Shown here: positions 23,018 through 33,963 of the stretch, piece by piece
Position numbering within the stretch: the first letter of the stretch is position 1
How the letters are laid out: each line of letters begins with the position of its first letter
Origin: Eutypa lata
Lineage: Eukaryota; Ascomycota; Sordariomycetes; Xylariales; Diatrypaceae
DNA length: 64,000 nucleotides
Assembly: GCA_022661535.1 (NCBI GenBank)
Contig: JAKULF010000018.1
Coordinates: 186,001 to 250,000, forward strand
Direction of reading: 5' to 3'
Program-made: the position numbers and the translations under genes
Notes under the pieces: model-generated
Told to the model about the DNA's origin: nothing
Database searches by the model: none
The model's input: only the letters and a program-made list of their open reading frames with translations

Positions 23018-25021
23018 ATGATGTCAGGGAATATCACGGATACCACTACCAATGATAACGATGACCGTAGCTCTCCTCTAAGCTTGGCTGATTTAAGCTT
23101 GAGCAACAGCAGCAGCGCCAGCATCGCCAGCATCAAAGAGAGCGAGCCTCTCTGCGAGGGCGACACCAAAGTCATCTACGACGTGCTACCGCCCCCATTA
23201 TGCGACGACATCTTCGACCGAGTCCGGGACGAAGTCCGGTGGCAGCGGATGTCGCACCAGGGCGGCGAAGTCCCGCGTCTGGTCGCCGTGCAGGGAGACA
23301 TTCACAAGAACCTCGACGATGAATCCAACAGCAGCAGTAACAACATCCCCATATACCGGCACCCGGCGGACGAGTCCCCGCCGCTCCGGCCGTTCACGGC
23401 CACCGTGGAGGCGATCAAGGGCGCGGTGGAGGCGCGGGTCGGCCACGCCCTCAACCACGTCCTGATCCAGCTGTACCGCGACGGGACGGACTACATCTCG
23501 GAGCACAGCGACAAGACCCTCGACATCGCCCGGGACAGCTACATCGTGAACGTCAGCCTCGGGGCGGCGCGCACCATGGTGCTGAGGACGAAGCGGAAGC
23601 CGAAGTGGCGGGAGGAGGGAAAGAACCAGCCGAAGGCGAATGGAAACGCAGGTGCAGGTGCAGATGTGACGACGTCGCCGGTCTCAGAACCGACAACGGG
23701 GACGACAAAGGCATCCGAGAAAGATCTCCTCAAGCGCCAAACCCAGCGCACCCTCCTACCGCACAACTCCCTCTTCCAAATGGGCCTCGCCACAAACCGG
23801 CACTGGCTCCACGGGATCCGGCAGGACCGGCGCGCGGACCGCGACAAGTCGGCCGAAGAGCTCGCCTACGGAGGGGGTCGCATCTCGTTGACGTTCAGGC
23901 TGATAGCGACATTCCTGACTCGACGAGGAGATTGCGACGAAGATGACGACGACGATGACAGCGAAAACAGTGATGATAGCGATGGCGATGGTGAGGGTGA
24001 GAGACAGGCAAAGGGAAACGGAAAAGGAAAGAACGAATACCTGATCTGGGGCCAAGGCGCGACGTCCAAGACCCGCGCGGGCGCCCGCCCCGTAATCAAC
24101 GGCGCCACGCCCCCCGCCATCGCCATGCTGCGGGCCTTCGGGCGCGAGAACCAGCTCGCGGGGGGCTTCGACTGGGACGAGGCGTACGGGGCCGGGTTCG
24201 ACGTCTTGAACATCTCGGCGTCGCCGAGGCTGTTCCTGTCGGGGGACGCGGTGGTCAATATGCGCGTCCAGCTCATGCTGGCCGAGTTCGGGGTCGGCTA
24301 TGCTAGGGGCAGCTTGGCGGCTGGTGGGGGTGGTGGGGGTGGTGAGGAGGAGGGGGAAAAGAAGGGGAAGGACGAGGGCGAGAATATCAAGTTGGTGGAT
24401 AATGATTCCGATAAGACGACTGTGAAGGGCGGCAGGGCGATCATGGAATATGTCGACAGAGTCTACGGACGGAAGAATAAAGCAGACAGCACTGCGACTA
24501 CGACTGGGGATGACGACGAGGATGGGCTTCTCGCAGCACAACAGAAGAAGGAATCCGTCTGCTTTCAGCAGGCCCTGGATCTCCTTCATAAGTACCGCAC
24601 CACCGTCCTTACCTCACCTTCTTCCGACCCCTATGACAACGACGACGACGATGATGAGGACGACGACGAAACGAAGGACAAGAAGAAAGATCTCCTTATT
24701 TCAGATCTCTTGAAACCATGGGTCGCGTACGCAGCGGCAGCGGCAGCGGCGTTGGAGTCTCAAGGGCAGGGGCAGGGGCAGGGGCAGGGGCAGGTGTTCA
24801 TCGCCGGCGGCTCGTCGATGACTCTAGCTGACTTCGCGCTCTGGCCTGTCTTGCATAATATTGTGGTCAGTGGTTCGCCTGCGACCCCTAGCGCTAGGAG
24901 ATTCCTGGTTGACGATGGTAACACCGGGGTCTTGTTGAAGTACTACGAGCGCGTCAAGGCACGAGATGCGACGAAGAGGGTGCTGGTTGCTCCTGGTGCT
25001 ACTGAGGCGGTGTCTCCTTAA
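23018..25021 (+). CDS. AlkB-like 2-oxoglutarate/Fe(II) dioxygenase fused to a GST-like domain
   Basis: Predicted nucleic-acid repair dioxygenase, 667 residues from the ATG at 23018; the frame is open from 22922 but the extra N-terminus is not conserved-looking. The AlkB core runs roughly residues 45-300: PRLVAVQGD, then NHVLIQLYRDG, the metal ligands His and Asp in SEHSD (about 163 and 165), the second His in HWLHG (about 265) and the 2OG-binding arginines in RISLTFR. This resembles ALKBH2/3-like fungal proteins. A linker with YLIWGQGA and FGRENQ leads to a C-terminal GST-like part containing LADFALWPVLHN. Acidic Asp/Glu/Lys inserts and a Gly-Gln repeat (CAGGGG units near 24770) interrupt the second half. 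The oxidative demethylation reaction is family knowledge; the fused GST part may sense or detoxify, which is inference. Confidence 0.8.
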   Translation: MMSGNITDTTTNDNDDRSSPLSLADLSLSNSSSASIASIKESEPLCEGDTKVIYDVLPPPLCDDIFDRVRDEVRWQRMSHQGGEVPRLVAVQGDIHKNLDDESNSSSNNIPIYRHPADESPPLRPFTATVEAIKGAVEARVGHALNHVLIQLYRDGTDYISEHSDKTLDIARDSYIVNVSLGAARTMVLRTKRKPKWREEGKNQPKANGNAGAGADVTTSPVSEPTTGTTKASEKDLLKRQTQRTLLPHNSLFQMGLATNRHWLHGIRQDRRADRDKSAEELAYGGGRISLTFRLIATFLTRRGDCDEDDDDDDSENSDDSDGDGEGERQAKGNGKGKNEYLIWGQGATSKTRAGARPVINGATPPAIAMLRAFGRENQLAGGFDWDEAYGAGFDVLNISASPRLFLSGDAVVNMRVQLMLAEFGVGYARGSLAAGGGGGGGEEEGEKKGKDEGENIKLVDNDSDKTTVKGGRAIMEYVDRVYGRKNKADSTATTTGDDDEDGLLAAQQKKESVCFQQALDLLHKYRTTVLTSPSSDPYDNDDDDDEDDDETKDKKKDLLISDLLKPWVAYAAAAAAALESQGQGQGQGQGQVFIAGGSSMTLADFALWPVLHNIVVSGSPATPSARRFLVDDGNTGVLLKYYERVKARDATKRVLVAPGATEAVSP

Positions 25022-25902
25022 ATTGCGCGTTAACTATGTAGGAGGATCCTCAAGCATTTCATGCATGTGTGTATGTGCCGACGGACTCGGAGATCTTGCC
25101 ATCCATCATATGCAAGCATGGATACTACGTAGAGGGAGTAGGGGGTTTTTTTTTTTGTTTTAAAAAGCGTTGTACTTTGAATATTATCTGTGCGTAGTTC
25201 TCTATACTAGGGAGAGTTATATGTACCTACCTGTCTACACCATCTTCGTCATAAAGGAGTAAAGGATACGATGAACAGTTTGTATGGTGCCAATCAAACC
25301 TTATCAGCCCTATAGGCAAGATGCAACATATGTAGCTTTTCCCCACGATTACCGCCTATATGTGATACACTTGAATGAGTAATTTTAGTAATTCAGGGGC
25401 TAGTGGTACACAGCTTTCAGGGTTTATACAGCTCCGAAGCCTTCGGCTTTCTGACATCTATAAGATGCAGACCTGTCCCTCCAGCACCTATATTTCTTCC
25501 TTTTCACATACAACACACACCAAGGCATTCGTACAATATAGACGCCTGTGCATCACACTAATGTATATTACCCATTAGTCTTTCCGATACTACATCTCGC
25601 ACCGGTTCATTAGAGGCTATTAGATCTAATAGTTCTAGTCTTCTGTCTACCTTCATATGATAAAGTTTCCATATAAGCTAGCTGAAGAATTTCCCGTGTG
25701 GTGGTGAGCTGTCTGCTAATTATCATACTGCAAAGCTCAGTTCTAGACACGTGCCAAAGCAATGATACTGTATCTCCGTATCTTCCTTTCCCTCTCACTT
25801 ACACATCCATCAGCATATTCCCTTCCCCTATTCTCTTTTATCGTAACTCATAGACTCAACATAGCAACTCTCACCGACACACTTACATACTCTCCCACAC
25901 CC
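25022..25902. other. Convergent 3' region
   Basis: About 880 bp between the 3' ends of two converging genes. A T run lies near 25146. No gene was recognised. Confidence 0.6.
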
Positions 25903-27193
25903 TCACTCCCTCCACGCATACCCACCCCATCTCCCCCCAGCCCCAACGGCAACCCACCTAGCCCTCCCAACAACCTCCCTCCTCCTCTCCCTCTGCGCCA
26001 GTGCCTCCTCGACACTGACACATCCACCAATTCCACTCTCACTCCCACTCCCACCAACAAACCCACCAATCTCCTCCCTCTCAACCCTCAACCACCCCTT
26101 CCACCCAGCCGTCACCACCGCACCCATACCCATCTCCCTACCCCCGTTACCACCATTATCGACAGCGACGGGGTTACTACCACTACCGCTGATGATAACA
26201 GTCCCCCACCACTCGCGATGACGGCTCGGGTTTCCCGGCGCCGGCGCGTAGAGCATCCATTCGCGGGCGGTGGAGAGGGCGGCGCGTAGGCTTGCGTTGG
26301 GATCGTCTGATGGTGATGACGATGTAGAAGAGGGACGGAGGATGTGCACGTGGCGGAGGTCTGAGGGGGTTGCTGGGTAATTGGGGTTGGGGGAAGTAGA
26401 GGTGGAGGTAGATGTGGTGGTGGGATGAGGGGGGTGGTTAGTAGTAGTAGAAGAGGAGGAACATGAGGAAGAAGAAGAAGAAGAAGAGCCAACAAGTCGC
26501 GTGACGTCGAACCGCCACTCCGGATCGATGACTATGATGGCGTAGCGGTGCGGCGCTGCGATTAGCGTTGAGATTAGGTGGTATAGGAGGGGGAGGTAGC
26601 GGCCTGTGATGGAGAGTACAGGGGGTTGTTGTTGTTGTTGTTGTTGTGTGGTTGTCGTCGCTGTTGCTTTTTGCTGCCGTGCTATGATATCCCGGAGGAC
26701 TGGTGGGAGAGGGAGTAGTTTGGGGTGGATTGTGTTTGTGAGTGGTGGTGGTGGTGGTGGTGGTGATGTTGAGTCCGCTGTATCTGTGGTGGCAGTCAAA
26801 GTGGCTTGTTGCTGGAGGGAGGTGAGGAGCTATTTGATTATTTACAATTTCTCCCGTTAGTTAAACCAGACTTCCCTTCGTTATTATATATTCTTATTAT
26901 GAGAGCAGAGCTACTGTGAGATTAAATAGAGTGGTTTGTGTAGATGAGCGAGAGTACATATATACACAGGTGTAAGTGATGATGGCGATAAGATAAGACG
27001 CCGAGCCGAATTTGGACGGGACGAGGGACGGGATCATGAAAGCTTGGGAGTTTTGACTTCTTCACATCCCCCCCCCCCTCCTTCAAATTGAAAAGTATAA
27101 TAAATAAAAAGGCAGGCATACCATTTCCAGACTCTCCTCCTCAACCTCAGCCAGCAGCCCGGCGCCGACGTGCTTGGCAATCCCGGGATCCAT
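25903..27193 (-). CDS. Putative XRCC2-like RAD51 paralogue
   Basis: Candidate homologous-recombination protein. Exon 1 is 27193..27122 (24 residues, with GLLAEVEEESLE) and exon 2 is 26829..25903 (donor GTATGC, acceptor AATAG), which join in phase 0. The best match is the XRCC2-type core: SITGRYLPLLYHLISTLI followed by AIIVIDPEWRFDVTRLV, aligning with the human strand that ends in FDMLRLV, and later DLRHVHILRP. The usual Walker A GxxxxGKT is absent; SITGRYLP sits in its place. Long Gln, Ser and Thr runs interrupt the protein. The 3' end (WRE then stop) may not be the true end if a further intron exists. It shares a 64-bp intergenic space with som1. The identity is a judgement from short motifs. 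Confidence 0.5.
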
Positions 27194-27257
27194 CATTCGT
27201 TCATTCGTTTGTTCATTCGTTTCCTTAACGTCCGCATTCGATCAAAAAAAATAAAAA
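27194..27257. promoter_or_regulatory. 64-bp bidirectional start region of XRCC2-like gene and som1
   Basis: Only 64 bp separate the two divergent ATG codons, so promoter and both leaders must overlap each other or the opposite gene. It contains repeated TTCATTCGTT words (27197-27224) and an A-rich tract directly before the som1 start. Confidence 0.6.
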
Positions 27258-27710
27258 ATGGCACCACCCTGCCGCGTCTTCCCGGCCTCGGACCTACCGC
27301 ACGAGATCCAATTGGACCAGGGCCGACGGCGCAAGATGACGGTAGAAGGCGGTAGCAGCAGCGGCAACAGCAGTCGGAAAATCGACCTCTCGGCGTGCGC
27401 GCTCTTCTCGATGACGCAGTACGACTGCCAGATCGACCGGCCGGAAATCAACGACAGTCCCGTGCGGTGTTGGCCCGTGCAACGGTGGTTCCGGAGGTGA
27501 GTGGGTTCCGTTTTGCTCTTTTCCTTGTCTTCTACATACATAGTTAAGTCTGGAGTCGAGATTTGTCACGTGATGCTGATATGCTGCCTGTTGTTGAGGT
27601 ACAGATGCCAGGATAGGAAGGGTAGTTTTATGGTCGAGACTACGAAGTGGGAGGGTACGCCGTCGCAGCGGGAGGACCAGCAGCAGCAGCGGAATAATAG
27701 GTCAGAATAA
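27258..27710 (+). CDS. som1: Som1, mitochondrial inner-membrane peptidase complex subunit
   Basis: Small protein of the inner-membrane peptidase (Imp1/Imp2) complex, which processes sorted proteins in the intermembrane space. Exons are 27258..27496 and 27605..27710, joined through AG|A, 114 residues. The start MAPPCRVFP and the block CWPVQRWFRRCQDRKG are the Som1 family signature as I recall it. Two CX9C pairs are visible, one in SACALFSMTQYDCQ and one in RCWPVQRWFRRC. This twin CX9C arrangement fits an intermembrane-space protein oxidised by Mia40. A Gly/Ser-rich insert (about residues 32-43) separates the N-terminal motif from the first pair, and a poly-Gln-like stretch ends the protein. 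Confidence 0.88.
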
Positions 27711-28783
27711 TAGGTAATAAATAGCTTGCAGGTACGGGTGCAAATGGTATATTCTACCTAGGTACTTCTCCTGGCGTTGGTGATGCTGTCATTGCGGTTG
27801 CGAGTAAGACGCTGTCTAGTACGTACAGATAGTGGTGGGTATTGGGTGAACGACTGCCAAGCTCAAGATTAGGTGATCATAGCTGTATGAATAATAATGA
27901 AGGCACGACCACTTGAACATGGTTCCTGTAATTGGGCAGTTGGAGGGTGTTAGTTCTAGATTCATTGGCGGACTGACGTTATTTAGAACATGTGTATATA
28001 TGCACATATAATTACATGTAAATATATATGAAGCATATATGGTTTAGAGAAATGTCTGACACCCTTCATTATCTTGGATCGACTGACTTTACACATACGA
28101 AGCTATCATTATACGTGCTAAACCCTCCCGTCATTTTCAGTGTTCAACTAAAGTAAAAGATCATAGACACTTAACAAGATCCTAGACCCATTCCATACAC
28201 ATCCATGTATTATAACGGTTGTCTGTCACATACAAGAATCTGACAATAGAAGATATCTTATAAACTCACTTCGTCGCGACTAGGGGAAAAGACAGGAATG
28301 GGATCGCAAGTTCCTTTAGTAAACACCCCTAATAGTTAATACATAGTATTAAAATCACAAGCAATGACTCCTCGTCGGCCGGAGCTTGCTCCCTCTTAGA
28401 GAAATAAGAGTACCGTTTCCTACATCATCGTGCCATATCTACAGCAAGTTGAGATATATGTCCAATATAGCATAGGAGTACGTTCACACACACAAGGAAC
28501 AATATGCTAGAATGGAAGGAAGGAAAAAGGTTCAGGTCTGGATTGCCGGGTTGGTATAATACAATTGGCGCATCCTCGGAACAGGTTTCTCAAGCATGTC
28601 CTTTGTGTGTTCGTCTATCGTAACCCTCCCCTTTTGCAACTCCCCTCTTCAGGACAAATGGAATCTTGCCCGCCCGGGTTCTAGTTATGGTTTCTGTCTT
28701 CCGGCCATTGCTTTTCCCTCTCCTCCTGACTTGGTATCGCCTTTCGCCTAAAATGAATCGTGGACAAGGGTACACCGTTACTT
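27711..28783. other. Spacer between som1 and cox9 3' ends
   Basis: About 1.1 kb between converging genes. A+T-rich, with no recognisable gene, RNA or repeat. Confidence 0.6.
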
Positions 28784-29286
28784 CTAAGCACCCGTCTTCT
28801 GTGCCCGCTCGGTCTCGAGTTGTTTGTAGAAGTTGTCTCGCGCGTTGGTGCGGGGCATGTGGTATCCGTACCTTTCGATGGATTGTTAGAATTGCGGTCG
28901 TGTAAGATAGGTAGGGAATATATATCGTTCGGCTTAAGAAGATAGAATCAATAAGGTGTTTCATACCAGTATAAGCTGCCCATAGTAGTTCCTAGTCCTG
29001 TATCGTAAGTTAGCTTCCACCATCCAGATCTGACCAACGAGACCTAGAAAGGCTCTCTCTCTCTCTCTCTTTATGACAACGCAATGTCTAATAAAAAAGC
29101 CAATTGGAGAGGTGGATGGTAAGACATACCCAGAGCAATACCAAGGTCAGTGACGAGGCCTCGTCGGAGCATCTATATTATCGTACGATTTCCAGTTAGT
29201 TAAATGTTTCAATTCCGAGATTCGCTGCGCACGAATTGGTCATGTAACCCGGAATGACGTACACCAGTGATGGGCTTGACGGCCAT
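28784..29286 (-). CDS. cox9: Cytochrome c oxidase subunit VIIa (Cox9-like), four exons
   Basis: Single-pass subunit of respiratory complex IV in the inner mitochondrial membrane. Four tiny exons, 29286..29263, 29172..29130, 28997..28967 and 28871..28784, give 61 residues. The frame is restored at every junction. The start MAVKPITGMLRRGLVTDLG and the membrane stretch ALGLGTTMGSLYWYGYH, followed by the charged tail ARDNFYKQLE, match the fungal Cox9/VIIa family in order and length (yeast Cox9 is about 60 residues). It is too split to be found from open frames alone. It is divergent from mrpl22, another mitochondrial gene. Confidence 0.9.
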
Positions 29287-29832
29287 TGTGACGGGAGAGA
29301 AAGATAAGTATTACGGAGCGGAGATTCGGTAGTAGTGGCGTGTGTTGTGGTTATCGACTTTCGTTCGGTCGGTATATGAGGTTGTGACGACGACAATTGA
29401 ATTGGAGAAATCGAATCGATGGATGGATGGGCTGATTATTCGCGCGAACAACCGAAGCCAAAGCTCAGAAAGCGGAAACCTGGAAAGAAAAGCTTGGACC
29501 AATTGACTTATGGTCTGGTCAGCCAGCCCAGCTTAGGTACTGGAGAATTCCTATTGGATCACGTGGTGAACTGACATGACTGGGCGGCATCTGATGGAAA
29601 GCTGGGACAGCAATTCGGGAGATGCCCGGTTATACTTTTGTACTTACGTAATCTTAAGCCCCAGATTGATAGCCCGTGGCACATTAGAGCTAATGGGTCA
29701 AGCTTTTAGAAGTACCAAAGTACCTCCTTAGCGTGCATTTTTCGACTTTGAAGATTGACCTTGAGACGGGATTGACTTACTGCGCCAACTTCCCACTCGA
29801 TAGACAAGCAGGACAATCTCAATTCCGCGGCC
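29287..29832. promoter_or_regulatory. Shared upstream region of cox9 and mrpl22
   Basis: 546 bp between divergent start codons of two nuclear genes for mitochondrial proteins, a layout that allows co-regulation. No specific site was identified. Confidence 0.5.
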
Positions 29833-31069
29833 ATGAGTTTACATCTGCCAGCTAGGCGGATACTCCAGACCGGTATGTACTACTAATTAGGTCAATAGAC
29901 ACATTCATCTCTGCCATTGAACACAGCAAAAACGCTAACCAATTATGTTTATACAATCATATACAGCCCGGTCAACCGCAGCGGGCCAACCATCCCTCCA
30001 CCTACAATACCTCCTCCCGCGAACCCAGCGCCGAAATGCCTGGTTCAACCTGGGGAAATCATCTTCCACGTCCAAGGCGCTGGCAGACGAGATGACGAAG
30101 CGAGAGCGAGAGCAGAAGCTCCTCCAGAAGCTCGCCGACAACACGCAGGGGCCCTCGATCTTCGACGAGGAGATCCAAGACTCGGACCGCAAGGCCAAGC
30201 GAGAAGCCCTCCGCCAGTCCCCGGGAGGAGGAGGAAGCGGGAGCCGGAGTTCGACGCAGTCCCTGGCGGCCCCGGCCCCCAGCCGCGTCCGCGAGCACAT
30301 GGAGCGGGCGCTGGACCCGGACCCGCGGTGGCGGATCCGGTGGCAGAAGAAGAAGGTGGCGCAGATGGTGCGGGAGCGGGCGCGGGAGAAGACGCCGCGC
30401 GAGGTCCGGCGGGACCGCATCCGCGCCACCGAGAAGCAGGTCCGGTCCGGCAGCGACCTGATCCCCACCAGCACCAAGAAGCTGGTGCACCTGTCGCACC
30501 AGATCGTCGGCAAGCCCGTCGACGAGGCCATCACGCAGATGCGCTACAGCAAGAAGAAGATGGCGCGCGAGGTGCGCTGGCAGCTCGAGGAGGCCCGCGA
30601 CCTCGCCATCGCCGGCCGCGGCATGGGGCTCGGCGCTGCGCCCGGCGCCGACGGCGGGAGCCGCGTGCTCGGGACCCCCAGGAAGATCCAGGATAAGGAG
30701 GGCAGGTGGATGGAGGTCGCTGATCCCACTAGGCTCTATGTCGACGAGTCTTGGGTCGGGAAGGGCCCGTATAGGGGTGCTAGGATCCAGTATCATGCTA
30801 GAGCTCGCATGTCGCAGATGTGGAGACCGACTGCCCGTAAGTATTGTTTCGTTTCAGCATATTGCTGCTATAATTCCCTCCCTTCTTTCCCTTCACACCT
30901 CTCAGATACTGACGAACGATGAATTGTAGGAATCAACGTTGTTCTCAAGGAGGAGAAGACGAGGATACGACAGCACGACGAGAGGGTCGAGAAGCAGGCG
31001 AAGAAGGCCCCATGGGTTCATCTGCCTAACAGACCAGTCACCGCCCAGAGACCGTACTACAGCTGGTGA
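29833..31069 (+). CDS. mrpl22: Mitochondrial large-subunit ribosomal protein uL22m
   Basis: Component of the mitochondrial 54S ribosomal subunit near the exit tunnel. Exons are 29833..29872, 29967..30836 and 30930..31069, 349 residues. The first exon encodes a short basic, Arg-containing start (MSLHLPARRILQT), consistent with a mitochondrial presequence. The uL22 core is the region with LSHQIVGKPVDEAITQMRYS followed by KKMAREVRWQLEEARDLAI. Exon 3 encodes INVVLKEEKTRIRQ and ends PYYSW. The charged N-terminal half with RDRIRATEKQVR is a mitochondrial extension. The frame joins through ACC G|CC and GCC C|GA. Arg/Pro-rich frames seen in other phases here are shadows of this G+C-rich exon. Confidence 0.9.
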
Positions 31070-31697
31070 TTATACGATGGGTCTTGTTTGACGGGCAGAA
31101 GGGAAGATCCATGTACATACAAGAGCATGTAAGAATGTATCTATCCGGATACTTGTAAAAAAATAAAACCACGAGATGGTAGACCTTGATAGACGCCAAC
31201 ATCGCATCCCTCGACTTTTCAAGTTAAGGTTTCATGGTCTCTCTTTGTTCCCTTGAAAATGCAGTGCGGCGCAGTTTGCATGTTGGGTACCTAGTTCTTT
31301 GCTGTACTTCAACTTCAAAGATTTTGACCGAATGTACGCCCGACTCTTCCCCATGGCATATACATGATGGAAACACAAGAGCATCGAATGAGTTATTCAC
31401 TCTTTCATAGGTTCTTTTACAGAGTGTGATACAGTATCATGTTTCACGAGATATTTTGGCCCATGAACCACTGTGACATTATCATTCCAGTGAATCGCAG
31501 TCTATCGTTAGTTCTTTTATATAAACCAACTTCACATTTTTCTTTGTCTAGGCATATATATTAAGACCTCTATTGCTACTTCCTCAGTGAACATCTATCC
31601 AACACACGAAATGAATACATGCACACTTTTCCACAAACCATCATTACGACTATCAGATAAGCTTTGTCCACACATCTAGAGCCCTAATCGACCGAAA
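31070..31697. other. Spacer downstream of mrpl22
   Basis: About 630 bp, A+T-rich, between two plus-strand genes. No recognisable gene or RNA. Confidence 0.6.
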
Positions 31698-32051
31698 ATG
31701 ACGAAAGAAGGAGCCAAGGATCTCGAAGAGACCCTCGCAACCAGCCAGGAGCTGGGAGAGGACCATGTAGACCATGGAGAGGGGATCGAGGATCTCCAGG
31801 GGCAAATCGTGTGGACGAAACGAGCACATAAAAAAACCTCGAAAGTTTTCAAGTTATACCAGCGGATAGCCGGCTGGGGTCCCGAGGAAGGGCGGCGGAT
31901 ACGCGAACAGCTCGACGAGCACAGAGATGAACTTCATAGAGTTGTGAAGGAGAACGAGGATAGAACTAGGGAGGAAGGAAAAGGAAAAGGAAAAGGAAAA
32001 GGAAAAGGAAAGGGAAAGGGAAAGGGAAAGGGAAAGGGAGTTGCTGACTAG
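31698..32051 (+). CDS. Small charged protein with C-terminal Gly-Lys repeat
   Basis: Single-exon frame of 117 residues; I do not recognise the family. Residues 1-60 are acidic and His-containing (LEETLATSQELGEDHVDHGEG), then a mixed region with KVFKLYQRIAGWGPEEGRRI that could be helical, then a charged helix. The last 25 residues are about a dozen Gly-Lys pairs encoded by GGAAAA/GGGAAA hexamers. The ATG lies in a favourable context (GAAAATGA). The non-repetitive first 90 residues have mixed composition, which favours a real gene. The tail could bind nucleic acid, which is inference. Confidence 0.5.
   Translation: MTKEGAKDLEETLATSQELGEDHVDHGEGIEDLQGQIVWTKRAHKKTSKVFKLYQRIAGWGPEEGRRIREQLDEHRDELHRVVKENEDRTREEGKGKGKGKGKGKGKGKGKGKGVAD
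31976..32039 (+). repeat. GGAAAA/GGGAAA hexamer minisatellite
   Basis: About ten six-base units; the first half is GGAAAA and the second GGGAAA. It encodes the Gly-Lys tail of the small protein at 31698. Confidence 0.9.
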
Positions 32052-33963
32052 ATTAGCAAGCAAGCTTCTAGTCCAGCAGAGATGGAGTCGGTGCGGTATT
32101 CGGGAACTCCAAACAACTGATTAATTCCTGCAGTCTCTAATCTAAGCCTTGTCTCGACATTTGTTACTTGCCTTGTCAAGAAGCCCCTGCTAATAGTCAT
32201 CGTCGTATTGCTTCCTGGTACACCGTGGCATCTACTCTATACATTAACTACGACACCACGTAACTCTGCGGCGTCCTTATCTTCGGTCAAGGAATGCACC
32301 TAATTTGTCTAATAAATCGACCCCTAAAGCCGCACAAGAACGAGGAAAGACAGTTTCGAAACACACAAAGAAAAAATATTATGCTATTTCTCTGCCTTGC
32401 TTAGAACTTCGTCATTAAGCTCTATAATGTTTCTTCTTGAACAGGAGCTAGGCGGACGGATACCTCTTCAACGGCCATCTCTGCGAGAGGCAAAGGAAAA
32501 AAAGAGTAATGAGGGAGGAGAGAACACGAGAAGAGCAAAACTCACAATGGAGTTAAATAATAATGGCAAACAACGAACGAACGACCGACCTGATTGGCAG
32601 TCACAGGAACCAACATTAATAGCGTTAGCTTATACAGGACGAGAGAGAGAGAGAGAGAGAGCAGGTTCAGGCTGATGCCAGTGTACTAAAGATGGACATG
32701 TGAGTGATTGATTGATTAGGTTGTATACAACTTGATATTTTGGGAAATGGAAGCAAGATTGGGGGCGGAACAATGGATGGATGGAAGAGAGCAAGTATAT
32801 AGTATGGAGTGCACAAATTTAATGGGAGATAATAGGAGATATTCAGGGAGTCTTGGAGATGTCATTTGATCTCAATAAGACATTGGTTATCCAGGTTAGA
32901 GATTTTGATGTAAAAAGTGTATCTAAAATTGATAATTACATATCGAGACCTTTAGAGCACCGCTCCAAGAGTCTCGAGGTAACCTGGAAGCCGAGACCGT
33001 TAGTTAACAGGATGAATACATTATCACCTTCCTATCAAGCCCAATCCCGTCTATGTTGTTATACCACTCCACATCTCTTCCACGAAGAATATATGTAGTG
33101 TTGACTCACCATTGCTATGTATGGACATGCATTCCCTACCAACAACAGCTATCTCATTATACTAACTCTTCTCTTAACGTATATTACTATGGGTCAAGAT
33201 GAGATGTAATTATGTACAACGAGGCGGAATTTGTCTGTCATATAGTTAGAGGCTAGAGAAGTATATATCCCCAGGGCCTAATATATTTCTCTGGAGACAG
33301 ACGAAGTTGCTGGTACATAGACGAGGAAAAAGTGAAGTGGCAGCATGCATCGGCCTGTTATTCTTGAAGCATATCAACAAGATTGGACATGAATAATTAG
33401 ATATGTATGGTATTGGTTAAGTATCCTTTCACTTAAAGTAATTCTGCAGCCAATTAGCTACGGCGAGGACTGGGATAGTTTTTTTTATAGTAATATGATA
33501 AGCTCAATTGAAATACCTGTTGATCTTAATATAGTCATCACTTGGGCATAATCCATTGGAAATACTATGTGGAATTGGTTATGACATGCACTTCGACTAA
33601 TGTCGACATGTATCTCGAGTACACCATCATTCAAGAGCAGATAAGCTGGGAGTCTTGTCACTCATGTTACATTAAATCGCAACAATTATCTAACAATGAT
33701 TTTCATTTTTATGGCCCTATGATTCTCTGGTCATTTGATTATGGACATCCTAGTCCGACCTTCAACTTTTGATCTAACTAGTTGACGTTTTGTACATTAT
33801 TTGTGAACGAAGACAAACCCTGCAGATTCACAGAAATAAGACTGCCAAATGGCGAATGTATCCTCAACTATCTGCCTGGTTTAGTGAAAGTTGAGAAATC
33901 AATGGTCTTCTTGACTAGGTGACTGGAAGTCGTAGTGACTTGGGCGCTTGAAACGAACAATGA
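32052..33963. other. Intergenic interval, no recognised gene
   Basis: About 1.9 kb of A+T-rich DNA with a short GAGAGAGA run near 32641-32660. Frames are short and without domains. Confidence 0.6.
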
